Assembly (NCBI GenBank): GCA_023515795.1
Contig: JALGPX010000033.1
Coordinates: forward strand, 18,626 to 82,625
DNA: 64,000 nucleotides
Source of the DNA: Amoeboaphelidium occidentale
Taxonomy: Eukaryota > Aphelidiomycota > Aphelidea
Direction of reading: 5' to 3'
The notes beneath the pieces are model-generated. The model did no database searches and had not been told where the DNA came from. It saw nothing but the letters and a program-made list of their open reading frames with translations. Positions 54,343 through 64,000 of the stretch are shown here, piece after piece (position 1 is the first letter of the stretch; the number at the start of each line of letters is the position of its first letter). The position numbers were made by a program, and so were the translations under genes.

Positions 54343-56000
54343 TTAGAAGAAGCTACTTTGCTGTTGCTGCTGTTGTTGTCCAAAAGGATTTACTTGTACT
54401 TGACCAAAAGGGTTGTTAACAACTTGACCTCCGAAAGGCTGGTTTCCAAAGACGTTTTGCTGCTGGAAAGGCATTTGTGACTGTTGCGCAGCTCTTGGAG
54501 CAAATGGATTCTGTTGAGGTTGTTGCATAGGAGTCGCAAATTGTTGGCCACCATAGAAATTCTGTTGTGTGAAAGGAACTTGTTGTCCAAAAACAGAATT
54601 TTGACCAGAAAAGGGATTATAGGTTTGCTAAATAAATTTAGAAAGGAAATTTGTAAAAATCTTACATGTTGTTGAGGCTGTGTTTGAAATGGATTAGCAA
54701 CTTGAGGTGCGAAAGCATTCTGTACATTGTTTTGCAAAGGAGTTGAATTAAATAGAGCCAATATATCATCCTTTTTCTTGCTAACTTTAACGGCATTCTC
54801 AGATTCAGAAAATACGCCAGTTAATCCAGCTAGAGGTCCGACACTCTCTTTGCGTGCAGCAGATGCAGACACAGCAACAAATGCAGGCTTTGCATCAAAT
54901 GAGAATACATCAGCGAGTTCATCTCTTGATTTATACACAGGTGGTGCGGTGCTTATTTGCTGTTGCATTCTTGACTGTTGAGATGTAACAGGTGGCTCAA
55001 TACCAAAAGCGGAATTGTTTGAACTAACCATTGAAAAGAAGTCGTTTTGAGGAGCAGATGCCTGCTGAGTTTGCTGAGAGAAGGCTCCCTGTGACTGCTG
55101 GGAAAATCCAGCCTGAGCTTGCTGAGGGAAGCTTGCGTGGGATTGTTGAACAGATGCAGTTTGGCCATTGAAGGCTCCAAAGAAATCCTGATTTGCTTCC
55201 TTTCCTTGTGATATTGGCGGAAGTGAAGAAGGAATAAACGTGAAATTGTTTTGAGTTGGAGAAGGAGGACCACCTTCGGAGGAGATTGAGGGTTGTCTGA
55301 TTCCTCCATTAAATCTTACCACAGGCTCATCACTAATAGATCCACGTGGAGTAGTTAGGGCTGATGTCACTTTTGCACCAGGTTGTGTGGTAAGCCATTC
55401 ACTTGCTTTTAGAATGTTCCCAGAAAACATCTTCAATGCGTATAGCGACATATCTTGGTTGATGTATCCCATGTCTTTTAATCTCCATAATTCAAGATGA
55501 TACTTTTCAAGAAGCTTAGGATCTTCGTTAACAACAGCTCCGATCTTGAATTTGCTTTTACATGTAATTGGATTCATAAATGCTTTCTTTTCATACTTTT
55601 CGCGAATGAACACCTCCATATCATTATCATTCTTTGATGGAATCAAATAAAGTTCTGGATTTGGAATATAATATGCATTTGCTTTCTGATTACCCCATTC
55701 CCTCATGACCTTGATCTGATCTGCGTTCCAACTATCCAATGTCGTTGACTTAATTCTTGTGATATGCGTTCCTATTCTTCTGTGCAAACCACCACATCTG
55801 ATACACAGGAATACACCAAGATTGAAGGATGCCCAACGTGTACCTAAGCAGATTATTAGTTGAAACAGTCAAGTGCAGGATTTACTTTTGGCCCCACAAT
55901 CAGCGCACAACTTGTTCGAGGGAAGAGTTAAGAGTTCTTGTAACTCTCTTTCGTATTGTTGCTTGCCCTTTTCTCTTTGACTTAGAGAGTCCGATGACAT
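54343..56000 (-). CDS. ArfGAP with UBA domain and NPF motifs (Gts1/Ucp3-like), 525 aa
   Basis: Exons 55886-56000, 54666-55843 and 54343-54627; introns of 42 and 38 nt. The ArfGAP zinc finger is completed by the first splice: CADC, then 16 residues, then CIRC, with GLHRRIGTHITRIKS containing the catalytic Arg. A UBA domain follows at about 175-215 (LWRLKDMGYINQDMSLYALK, ILKASEWL). The rest is Gln/Pro/Phe-rich with at least five NPF motifs (NPFQTQ, NPFSG, NPFAP, NPFGQ twice), the ligands of EH-domain endocytic proteins. This layout resembles S. pombe Ucp3 and yeast Gts1. A role at endocytic or trans-Golgi membranes is inferred. Confidence 0.85.
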
Positions 56001-56202
56001 TTTACACACTAGTTGGAACCGTAGCAAAGTTCAATGATGATTCTGATCATATCCAATCAAACTGTCTCAATTTTTGATGTCATCACGCTTGAGTGCAGCC
56101 AGGCAATGAAGTTATTGCCAGAGGTTACGAAAAGCTGTCAGAGATATTCCATTAGCTCTGTTTCAACACACTGCATATCTTTTTGACATGGTTAAAATCA
56201 AT

Positions 56203-57864
56203 CTATTCAACAATGTCACTGACACATGCCATTTTGAAAACCTTCAAATTTAACGTTTTTAACGCTTTAAGAATATCAGCAGCAGAAAGAGCGGATTTAA
56301 CAACACCACTAGTAGTAGAGGCATGGGTTTGTGAAATCTCGGCAGTGTGCTTTATAGGAACAACGTCATCCATGTCTTGATGTGAAGTCCCAACAATATT
56401 GAAACGATGTTCTAATGGTGGACTGGTAGGTAATGATTCAAAATCGACTGTCTTTCCCACAGTTTCAAAAATTCGTAATATGACTTCATCAATAGGAACT
56501 TCCATGTTCGTTTTGGCATTGTTAACAAAAGCAACCTGTAACAACTGAACTGCAGTTTTCAACTCAGCAGCTGTAATCCTCCCAATTTTGTTTGCATTAG
56601 ACTCACGGAAATCATAAGGATCTTTTTGCTGTGCGACGTATTTATCAATATTCCCAATATCTGAAGAACCAATATCTTTCCCAATGCAGTCAAATATATC
56701 AATAATAAAACGGTCTAATTGTTGTTCATAAACAAATTGTCCCTCTCCAAGAGATCCAGATTCTTCTGAAAAGGGCACACTATCATCAGCATCAAAAGTA
56801 GGCGTCTGTTTGCCTCCGTGTGATGTTTGTCTTAGTTTATACCTTCGAAGATTCTGTGTGTAGTCGCGAATTTTAGATAAAGTTGAATTTAAAGGCCAAC
56901 CTTCTAATCGAAGTACAACAGCTGTTGCATTATCATCAGTACCATATCGATCAGCTATATCAATTATCACATTCGCGGCAGAATTAGGGTCTAAACAATG
57001 TTTGACAACATCAACGATTTCCTGATTACTCATCACAGAAGTAACACCATCGGAAACAATAACAAGAAATGCATGGTGGTGTTCCAGAACTTTAGTTGTG
57101 ATGAATGGCTCCGGTGTGATGACATTATTTTGCATACGTTTCAACTTAGGAACTCCGATACTTCTCGTGCAAGCCAGCATTCCCATAACAGCCATCTGCC
57201 CAAAAGAATCTAAAGATATGTTCCCGCCTTGACCGATTATTCGTTCTTTTTCTTCTCTGACAGATGGTCGATGATCTGGTGTCAATTGTATCGCTTTACC
57301 GTCCAAGTTTGAACAAAGTAGAATTCTGCAGTCTCCAACATGAGCGATCGTTAAAAGCTCTCCAGCGGAAACATTTTCAAAAACTGGTAAAGGCTGAACG
57401 ACGGCGACAGAAGCAGTGGAACCGGCCACGCTGTCCTGCGACAAAGTTTTCAACATTTCTTCCTCCGCTCCCAACACAGCACTCTTCAAAACTTTTTCCG
57501 TAAGAACTTTTCGCTTCTCAATTGCCTTTACGTATGACTCATCTTTCTCAGGTTCTAAAGAATTCGCTTCGCTGTGTGTCTCAACGAGGCCATGCAATTT
57601 TGCTGATAAATATTCTGACACGGCTTGTCCTCCATGCCTTCACAAAATTAACAACATCTATATGATATGCATTTACCCGTCGAAAACTGCACAATAAATA
57701 GCGTTGGTGTGTCCCAAATTGACGATTCCTCTGTAGAATCGATCTTCGTTTTGCTTGCGAACTCCTCTAATTGAGCATGCCCCGACTAAATTATGCGATT
57801 CTTCTAATTTCAGACGCAAACGTGCGTTGCTCAGCAGCCTGGACGCAGCAAAAGTTCTCAACAT
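56203..57864 (-). CDS. PP2C-type Ser/Thr phosphatase, probably mitochondrial, 540 aa
   Basis: Exons 57677-57864 and 56203-57637 with a 39-nt intron (57638-57676) that completes FDGHGG. Metal-binding and signature motifs: RGVRKQNEDRF, VFDGHGGQAVSEYL, LLTIAHVGDCRILL, LTPDHRPSV, ACTRSIG, LVIVSDGVTSVMS and YGTDDNATAVVLR. The ATG at 57864 gives MLRTFAASRLLSNARLRLKL, Arg-rich and amphipathic, a likely mitochondrial presequence, so the closest functional match is the Ptc5/Ptc6 group. A ~200-residue C-terminal extension contains ITAAELKTAVQLLQVAF and other helices of unknown role. Confidence 0.85.
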
Positions 57865-57943
57865 GCAAAACGCTGCGAAGCTGCTTTTGTGATTTCTCAA
57901 ACAAAAAAAGATTTGAAACGCAAAACAAAATACTATTTATTCT

Positions 57944-58852
57944 TCACTTTCCGGAACATTCACATGCCTCAACTGCCTTTACAGGTAAATATCCAGTTTG
58001 AAGCTGGAAATTTCTGTTACAATTACGACGATAGACAGAGAATATCTGTACTACAGCAAGAGTGATCAATGATGAAATGAATGCGACAACGCCACAAGCA
58101 AACGCCATCTCATGACTTATCATAAAATATCTGCGTGGAGGCTGATAACCATAAGAGCATCTGGCCTTGTCCGCATCAGGTCCATCTGATACGCAATATT
58201 CATAAGGCATTGGGACCGGGATGGGTTCTTCGATCATATAACCTCCATTTCCAGGTGAAACCACGCCATTCCTAACTGATACGACAGTCCTCAAGTAGTA
58301 TTCCTTAATAGCATCTTTAGTATCACAACCATCGGGGAAAACTATTTCAGCTGCTAGTGGGGCACACTTGGCATTGAAAGTGCTCTCAGCTATATCACGC
58401 TCAGGTGTTGCTAAACATTCTGAGACTTTGATCCAAGATGAAGTGTCAACATCAGGTCTGGATTCCCATCCTGGAACCAACATTAAAGAAGACTTTACTG
58501 CTAACCAAGAACCATCGTCAACAGTTACTTTCACAGGAACACCATCAACAAATACAGATGCTATTACACCTCTTGGAGCACCAGGATTAAAGTTAGGTGC
58601 AGCTATTGCTAAAACATGATCTCCATCAGGAACATCATCAAATTGATAAGATACTACTCTTCCTACACCACCACGATCATGTTGGGCAACCTTGCGTGCA
58701 TGATCAGAGTGATCACGGAAACCTCTGGTTAGAGTGTCTGGTTTTCTACCAGCAAACAGAACCATAGGACGACCAGTGGTAGCCAGATCAACTTGAACCT
58801 TGGCAGCGGAAGCTAAACCACAGAGGGCTAAAGCTAATAAGGAAACTTTCAT
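57944..58852 (-). CDS. Type I membrane protein of unknown family, 302 aa
   Basis: Signal peptide (MKVSLLALALCGLASA), a beta-rich ectodomain with a few Cys (CLATPERD, NAKCAPL, DGCDTK, YEYCVSDGPDADKARC), one TM helix near 246-270 (FACGVVAFISSLITLAVVQIF) and a short Cys-containing tail (VEACECSGK). The ectodomain has repeated VDG/DDG turns (SVFVDGVPVKVTVDDGSW) as in small beta-sandwich domains. Codon use favours common codons, suggesting good expression. I recognise no family. Confidence 0.65.
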   Translation of the reverse strand: MKVSLLALALCGLASAAKVQVDLATTGRPMVLFAGRKPDTLTRGFRDHSDHARKVAQHDRGGVGRVVSYQFDDVPDGDHVLAIAAPNFNPGAPRGVIASVFVDGVPVKVTVDDGSWLAVKSSLMLVPGWESRPDVDTSSWIKVSECLATPERDIAESTFNAKCAPLAAEIVFPDGCDTKDAIKEYYLRTVVSVRNGVVSPGNGGYMIEEPIPVPMPYEYCVSDGPDADKARCSYGYQPPRRYFMISHEMAFACGVVAFISSLITLAVVQIFSVYRRNCNRNFQLQTGYLPVKAVEACECSGK

Positions 58853-59073
58853 TCTGGAATGTAAAAAACTTTCGAAGTGCGTCTTGTTTATTGACTAAGT
58901 TGAAACTGTCCAATCTTTGATAAACGAGTGACAACTATGATCTCGTCTGAAAAGCTTTAGTGATCTTTTTTTCTGCATAGACTTTGTACATGCCGCCACA
59001 TGATTCTGTACTTTTCTAATTAGAACCTGTAGAGCTCGCAGTTACAGTTGATACAGGCTTGTCTCCAACGCGA

Positions 59074-62000
59074 TTAGCCAGATAGATTTGGAAGCACATT
59101 CCTGGGTACAATACTGTCCCATACTATTACGTTCACCTCATGTAAGTTTGTGTAATATTTGTACTTCTTGTCATAATCAGATAAATCATGAATAAATTTC
59201 TTTCTTAACAATTGAAAGTCCGGCTCAGCTATCTTTTTGATCTCATAAGTTGTGCCAAGATTTCCGACTAATACAAGTGATACTTTGCCATTCTTTTTTG
59301 ACCGTCGGAGTATATGGACTGACGTAATTTCTTCCCCGAGGTAGAAGACGAGGAGTCTCTTGTAATTAAGTAAATCGAATAAATGAATGTGACCATTATA
59401 ATCATAAGAAAGTGTATACTGAGAATCAATAACTTGTAAACCTACCGTATAACATAATTGACCCTGAGAATAGATGAAATTGAAGGTGCTATCCTGAATA
59501 TCTACTTTTGACAAGCCGCCGCCAAATTCTCCAACGTACAAAAAAGCATCCGTATCGCTAAACGACAAACTCGTGACAGGATATCTCATCTTCTTTTCAT
59601 TAATCTGGGTCATATTATCGGTATCAAGTAATACTAAAGAATTAAGCGTGAAGCCATCAGTAATTCTTCGTCTTGCAAGAATAACTCGATTTCCTTTGGA
59701 GCAGAACAGGAAACAATCTTCAATACTGCATTGTTTCTCTGTTCGCATAATAATATCAATATCGACCAATAAGAACCTCTTATTAGTCAGAACGTAGATA
59801 ACGTCGCTTGAAACGTCTGAATTCTGTATCTCCAATACTTTCTCTTGATCAGAAAGACCGAGGTCCATTTCAGAAGAAATTTCATATGTCATGGAATCAA
59901 CCACGTAGAGTTTACTAATGTCCGCAATCATCAGTTGATTCTTGTCTTGAAAAATTCTGCTGCACATGGCGTTTGCGTCTTTGATAGTTTCCACACGCCG
60001 AACAACGTAATCGGACTGACTTTTTTGAGGAAGCGCGATGAAAACTAAATCATTAGTGTCAAGAATCGCAGCAATCTTAAAACTAGAGGAGCCAAAACAG
60101 CATACTGATACAGAACTCTTGAAGTCTGGCAGAACAAGCTCTTTAAGGCTTATGACTTTCTTTGAAACTGGATTGAAATCAAGGATCCATGTTTTATCGC
60201 TTTGTAATATCCATCGACCACTTACAGGAGATCCTTGAACTTTTACCGGCAGCACACCTAAATTTGATTGTTCCCAAACAAGCTGGACTTTGTTATCCTT
60301 CAATTCGTATATACGCAAAGAACCATCTCGGAACCCCACCATAAACGTGCTGGCGCCTGCAAAACAAACAGATTCAGCAAGTACATCTAAGTTCAAACAA
60401 TCCAACAGATTCGGTTCATCACTGGCACTGTAAAATAGAAAAGATCCATCAAAGGTTGCAGCCACGATGAAGTTGTCGCACATACACAGTACAGTGATAT
60501 CGCTTTGAATATTCGTTACAGTTACTTTTGAAAATGCATTCACAGAACGCCAATACTTGAATACCTCTCTAGATTTTGATGCGATGAAAACAAGGTCTCC
60601 ATTGAAACAACAGCAAACTGCATTCTCTAGGCTTGTTATAGAACTCACTTTCAATTCACTCATTTCATAGCTAAAATATATCAACGCTTTCTCAAAACAT
60701 ATGACAAGCTCTTCATTAAACGAGTGAACACCAAGAATAGAACCATAATCCACATCCGAAGGGCACTGGACGTTTTGTAAATCTCCATCACTTTCCACTT
60801 TTAGAACAACAAATCCTCCTTCAATCAGCGACATGACCAGGATATTTTCACAATGAAGGTTGATATTGAAAACAGCATTTATGCCCTCAAAAGGCAGAGA
60901 ACATTGTGATTCAATCTTGGCGTCTAATCCTTTGTTCATTTCGTAGAAAATACTGTTTCTAGATAGATAAAGCATGGTCTTTTCATGAGAGCTTTCGCTG
61001 GATGTTTCTATGACTGAGGATACACAGGACAATGCATTGTTCGTAGAGACCAGTTCCGTTCGCTTAGCTTCATCCAGTCTCCAAGACGCTATCAAAGAAG
61101 ATTGATAATCAGAATAAAGCAACTCAGACTCAGATATCATTGAAACAAAATCTACTCTGTCTAAATTTCCCGCGACCTGTCCAAACTTCTCAAAATCTAG
61201 AAGAACAAGTTGACCACTACCAGATAAAGCATAATTTGCAGTCAAGACAGAAACAATTTCGACACTCAAGTCTCTGCGCCTTCTTACGTTTATACAACGA
61301 GCATCCTTCTCTGGTACGTAATTAGACCTCAGTACTTCCTCCACTTCAATCTCCAAACAACACTTATTAAACAGAACCCTCAAATAATCATTAGAGTCAG
61401 TCAATGATAAGCCTAAAATATTTGTTCCAAAGTCTGGAGATATATCTTGAACAGAAAAATAGAACGGTCCCAAGACTTTACACATCTGATCACAGCGTTT
61501 TGAAACTTCAACAACCATCAAACCGCGCTTATCCATTTGACTTCCGGAAGCAACAGTGAAAATCAGTTTACCATCAAATGGGCCAGTTGGCCTTAAGCGA
61601 TACACTTCAATCAACGCAACATTAGACAACGAAACACAGGAAATGCTTGCAGTTTTATAAATGATATTCTCCGATAAGGAAACTTTATATGCCAAAATAT
61701 CATTCCGTAGAAGCCCATGTAACACTACGACAGGATCTTGACCAGTTGAAACAAGTAAAAGTTTAGGATTGATTAGCTCCTTGTCCAGGTTTAATGGCAG
61801 CGAGTAAACCACTTCAACTCCATCATGACGAAGCACATCAATGGAAACTAACAGGAGGTATTTCTTACAAAGAACCAAGATGTGCTTCGGTGAAATTACA
61901 ATAATCGATTGAATCTGCACCAACAAATCCTTCTGGGCAACAATGTCCAAAGCTTCCAGAGAGCACACAAATAATTCTGTCATAGATGTCATTATGAAAC

Positions 62001-62079
62001 GCTCTTTATCCAATGGAGCTGCGCACGTTGGTAATCTCCCAGGAACTTTTAATTTTTCTATTACGAATTTCACAGTCAT
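59074..62079 (-). CDS. DDB1/CPSF160/SF3B3-superfamily beta-propeller protein, 1001 aa
   Basis: A long all-beta protein made of WD-like blades without WD signatures. The order (N-terminal propeller, a KYWRS/FLFYSASDE middle, and a C-terminal CPSF-A-like region with VTSLSFSDTDAFLYVGEF, YDYNGHIHLFDLLNYKRL, VLVGNLGTTYEIKKI and FQLLRKK) resembles DDB1, Rse1 and Mms1. It is shorter than DDB1 (1140) and diverged, so an Mms1-like ubiquitin-ligase adaptor or an unassigned paralogue is possible. The annotated ATG (62079-62077) overlaps the ATG of the divergent gene by two bases, so one of the two starts may be wrong; a later Met is at residue 30. Confidence 0.6.
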   Translation of the reverse strand: MTVKFVIEKLKVPGRLPTCAAPLDKERFIMTSMTELFVCSLEALDIVAQKDLLVQIQSIIVISPKHILVLCKKYLLLVSIDVLRHDGVEVVYSLPLNLDKELINPKLLLVSTGQDPVVVLHGLLRNDILAYKVSLSENIIYKTASISCVSLSNVALIEVYRLRPTGPFDGKLIFTVASGSQMDKRGLMVVEVSKRCDQMCKVLGPFYFSVQDISPDFGTNILGLSLTDSNDYLRVLFNKCCLEIEVEEVLRSNYVPEKDARCINVRRRRDLSVEIVSVLTANYALSGSGQLVLLDFEKFGQVAGNLDRVDFVSMISESELLYSDYQSSLIASWRLDEAKRTELVSTNNALSCVSSVIETSSESSHEKTMLYLSRNSIFYEMNKGLDAKIESQCSLPFEGINAVFNINLHCENILVMSLIEGGFVVLKVESDGDLQNVQCPSDVDYGSILGVHSFNEELVICFEKALIYFSYEMSELKVSSITSLENAVCCCFNGDLVFIASKSREVFKYWRSVNAFSKVTVTNIQSDITVLCMCDNFIVAATFDGSFLFYSASDEPNLLDCLNLDVLAESVCFAGASTFMVGFRDGSLRIYELKDNKVQLVWEQSNLGVLPVKVQGSPVSGRWILQSDKTWILDFNPVSKKVISLKELVLPDFKSSVSVCCFGSSSFKIAAILDTNDLVFIALPQKSQSDYVVRRVETIKDANAMCSRIFQDKNQLMIADISKLYVVDSMTYEISSEMDLGLSDQEKVLEIQNSDVSSDVIYVLTNKRFLLVDIDIIMRTEKQCSIEDCFLFCSKGNRVILARRRITDGFTLNSLVLLDTDNMTQINEKKMRYPVTSLSFSDTDAFLYVGEFGGGLSKVDIQDSTFNFIYSQGQLCYTVGLQVIDSQYTLSYDYNGHIHLFDLLNYKRLLVFYLGEEITSVHILRRSKKNGKVSLVLVGNLGTTYEIKKIAEPDFQLLRKKFIHDLSDYDKKYKYYTNLHEVNVIVWDSIVPRNVLPNLSG

Positions 62080-62623
62080 GTTTGGAAGAAGCCAATCGAG
62101 AAGGATTATCGCGTGTTGGCTTACACAGAAGGTGCTTGTCTGTTTGGGCCGCGAACAGAATCCAGAACTGTTATAGTCTGCTCAAGGACCAGACTGTAAA
62201 CATTTGGTTATCGACGGTAAAGTTTACCGGGTAAACCAATCAACGATTGCCGCATACATTGCTCCTAATCACTTGACTCATCCGTTTTCTCTATCGCTGA
62301 CGACAACGAACAATTCAGAGAGAATATACTTGAAATTTCATTCCACCTGGCCCATTGAAATCGACGAGACCAGTCTTCCTGAACGTTGCCAAACAGTTGC
62401 TGGATTGAAGAAGGTTGTTAAGGAAGCGTTTCCGTTGAAATTGGATGGTTATGGGGAAGTAGATTTTTCCTTGTTCAGTCCAGATGGTGAGAAGTTGGAG
62501 GAAGATCTGTTATTGAATAGGCTGCCTGAAACATCTAGTCGGGAGCCGCTAAGAGTTGTCATTAGGGGGCGATTCACAGGTTTGAAATCATTTCTTGAGT
62601 TTGCTAATGGTTTAAAGGTTTGA
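62078..62623 (+). CDS. Small protein with Crinkler-header-like ubiquitin fold, ~166 aa
   Basis: Proposed exons 62078-62131 and 62177-62623 with a 45-nt intron (62132-62176, GTGCTT...TTATAG); the larger exon has no ATG. The C-terminal ~85 residues read IYLKFHSTWPIEIDE, TVAGLKKVVKEAFPL, VDFSLFSPDGEKLEED, LLLNRLPE, PLRVVIRG. This order (F-x-V/I-E-I, T-V-x-x-L-K-x-x-I/V, L-F/W, ...I/V-x-V-I-V/R) resembles the ubiquitin-like N-terminal domain of Crinkler/CRN-type proteins, or another ubiquitin-fold domain such as RBD. No C-terminal effector domain is attached. First exon is tentative. Confidence 0.5.
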
Positions 62624-62641
62624 GATTGCGCGCAGTATTAG

Positions 62642-62830
62642 CTAATGTTTAGTCGCTTTTGCCTGGTCCGATTCATCTTCTTTGTCGTCCCGGCGTTCAT
62701 CTGTTACGTCTTCGCTGTATAATTCGGCGTCAGTCAACAGCTCAATTCCGTCCTCGTCGGAGCCTTCGCCGGAGGAGTCTGCAGCATCATCTCCCTTATA
62801 TTTACAAAATACCCCAACAAAATCCAACAA
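62642..62830 (-). CDS. Possible acidic small-protein exon
   Basis: Open frame encoding a very acidic C terminus (GDDAADSSGEGSDEDGIELL and DERRDDKEDESDQ). It has no ATG of its own; an upstream exon beginning with the ATG at about 62882 is possible, and a TATATA box lies about 65 nt further upstream, but I could not make a consistent splice. The opposite strand is also open (62682-62885, Ser-rich). Either or neither may be real. Confidence 0.25.
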   Translation of the reverse strand: MLDFVGVFCKYKGDDAADSSGEGSDEDGIELLTDAELYSEDVTDERRDDKEDESDQAKATKH

Positions 62831-62885
62831 TCAATTGAAGTCTTTATCGAGTGATGTTCGACGGCGAAAACCAGGGAATGCATAG

Positions 62886-63200
62886 TAATAAAGTTAAAGC
62901 AGGTGTAATTGCGAATATTGTCTAAACGAAAAATAAAATGAGCGAGGTATATATACCCCCTTTAAGAAAGCGCATTCGCACTCCAGCTCGCAGCATGTAG
63001 ACGCTTGAGCTGGAGCTCTGCGCGATAAACTCCTACCACAACATCCGTTACGAACTCAGTTTTATGCTCTTTGTTGCCAGTGCGCGCGTGCGACAAAAAA
63101 AGCTTTTTGTCTGATTGGGCTATTGTGATATTGTACAACCTTGTGGAATCTTGTCCTACACAAGCTGGCCAAGCTCTTCTTTATTTTTTACTAAATTGAT
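62886..63200. promoter_or_regulatory. Intergenic region with TATA-like palindrome
   Basis: No gene. GTATATATAC at 62947-62956 is a perfect palindrome and TATA-like; it is closer to the minus-strand frame (start about 62882) than to the plus-strand secreted gene at 63201. A GC-rich run with CGCGCG steps follows at about 63000-63095. Confidence 0.35.
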
Positions 63201-64000
63201 ATGAAATTCATCAGTGCTTTATTGTTACTGACCTCTATGGTCGAAGTTTATGCTCAGCAGGATTTTGTGAACAAAATGGTATTAGTCAGGGGTGAACCTG
63301 TTGGCAAAACTCTTCCAGGGTATCCTGTTACTGTTCAAACTGTTGCTCAATGTAACAGATTTTGTATGCAAGCATCGGGCTGCGTCTATGCATTGTATCG
63401 TCGATCTGTTTCTCCTCCATATAGAAGCAACTGTTGGCTAAAGGCAGATTCAGTCGTTAAGCCACAAGGCCAAGGTGTGTATTGCTTGCGTGGATTTACT
63501 TGTCGCAGCTCAAAGAAGACACCATTTCCCTCCCTGCCTCCTTCACCTACGCCTACGCCTCTTCCACCGTCAGGACCACCTGCAGCTTTATCTGGATTTT
63601 CTTCCTTGAGTGATGTTGAGCCAGTCGGTGGTACGCTACCTGGGTTTCCGCTTTATAATTTGGATGCGTCTTCTTGTCAAGAACGTTGTAGACAAGCTGC
63701 AGACTGCAAATATGTTTTATTTAAAAGAGAACCAACTCAGAGTATTTGCTGGATTAAGCCTTCAGATTGTGAATTAAAGCCTCTTGGACAAGGTGTTATG
63801 TGCCCGAATGATGGTAGCAGTACCTGTGCAAGTTTCCAAAAGGATTCTACGGTGCAACCATCACCATCTACACCTCCTCGACCTTCACCTACGCCTCCTC
63901 CACCGTCAGGACCACCTGCAGCTTTATCTGGATTTTCTTCCTTGAGTGATGTTGAGCCAGTCGGTGGTACGCTACCTGGGTTTCCGCTTTATAATTTGGA
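63201..64000 (+). CDS. Secreted PAN/Apple-like repeat protein with Pro-rich linkers (3' end outside window)
   Basis: Signal peptide (MKFISALLLLTSMVEVYA), then repeated ~112-residue units: a Cys-rich domain (LPGFPLYNLDASSCQERC, RQAADCKYVLF, SICWIKPSDCELKP, GVMCP) joined by extensin-like linkers (PPSPTPTPLPPSGPP). The Cys spacing (CxxxC, CxxxxxxxF, CW-x-K) resembles PAN/Apple domains, which bind carbohydrate or protein. The first unit (63220-63520) is diverged; the second and third share long identical DNA. Open to the window edge, so more units are likely. Wall- or substrate-binding secreted protein is the inference. Confidence 0.7.
   Translation, partial: MKFISALLLLTSMVEVYAQQDFVNKMVLVRGEPVGKTLPGYPVTVQTVAQCNRFCMQASGCVYALYRRSVSPPYRSNCWLKADSVVKPQGQGVYCLRGFTCRSSKKTPFPSLPPSPTPTPLPPSGPPAALSGFSSLSDVEPVGGTLPGFPLYNLDASSCQERCRQAADCKYVLFKREPTQSICWIKPSDCELKPLGQGVMCPNDGSSTCASFQKDSTVQPSPSTPPRPSPTPPPPSGPPAALSGFSSLSDVEPVGGTLPGFPLYNL
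63563..64000 (+). repeat. Tandem 336-bp coding repeat, 102 nt identical
   Basis: 63563-63664 is identical to 63899-64000 (offset 336 nt, 112 codons), covering the linker end and the start of the Cys-rich domain. Identity at the DNA level implies recent unit duplication or gene conversion; the match is cut off by the window edge. Confidence 0.9.

Noticed and set aside
62682-62885. Plus-strand Ser-rich ORF resembling an Mcm4-type N terminus
   Set aside because: No ATG, no MCM domain follows, and the opposite strand is equally open.

Overview
This is a gene-dense nuclear window from a eukaryote, most likely an early-diverging fungus or close holomycotan relative. Seen directly: about 36 protein genes in 64 kb, intergenic distances often below 100 nt, and about 37 GT-AG introns of only 31-53 nt recovered by joining reading frames. 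Family knowledge behind the guess: a trifunctional folate enzyme (DHNA-HPPK-DHPS) and an Srs2-type helicase point to fungi. ALADIN, BLOC1S1, TBC1D5, a CNG/HCN-type channel and an MCM10 with the C-terminal zinc ribbon are genes that derived yeasts usually lost, so a chytrid, blastocladid, rozellid or aphelid grade is the best fit. The taxon is inference. All three stop codons are used as stops, so the code is standard.

Layout. 1-4 kb: partial DEAD-box helicase, an assembly gap with duplicated flanks, two unknown proteins and signal peptidase subunit SPC1. 4-12 kb: a large RhoGEF, importin-9 and the PKA catalytic subunit. 12-15.6 kb: three small secreted proteins around ALADIN, two of them sharing an upstream GATCTTAG-type element and a TATA-like box. 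15.8-21 kb: FOL1 and TBC1D5. 21-28 kb: a plus-strand run of a type II membrane protein and three single-pass type I proteins with Thr/Pro- or Gln/Asn-rich low-complexity segments, two of which end in an LD-like motif. 28-34 kb: a tight minus-strand chain NUP85 > SRS2 > PIF1 (22 nt and 3 nt spacers), the last two in one frame with a single stop between. 34-38 kb: BLOC1S1, a secreted unknown, a Tim17-family protein and a Kre9-like GPI protein. 38-45 kb: a kelch receptor with an intracellular pseudokinase domain and an SSK2/MEKK4-type MAP3K that appears to carry an N-terminal BRCT domain. 45-54 kb: MCM10, a CNG-like channel with an odd pore, an AVT-type transporter, an unknown and GPN1. 54-64 kb: a UBA/NPF ArfGAP, a mitochondrial-type PP2C, a type I membrane protein, a DDB1/CPSF-A-like protein, a small protein resembling the Crinkler ubiquitin-like header, and a secreted PAN-like repeat protein running off the end.

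How they fit together. Most genes are housekeeping: nuclear transport (ALADIN, NUP85, importin-9, GPN1), replication and repair (MCM10, SRS2, PIF1, DDB1-like), trafficking (SPC1, TBC1D5, BLOC1S1, ArfGAP) and signalling (PKA, RhoGEF, MAP3K, PP2C, channel). The accessory layer is a set of secreted or surface proteins. The most unusual items are the BRCT-MAP3K fusion, the kelch-TM-pseudokinase receptor, the in-frame SRS2/PIF1 pair and the LD-tailed surface proteins. No tRNA, rRNA, transposon or CRISPR array was recognised.
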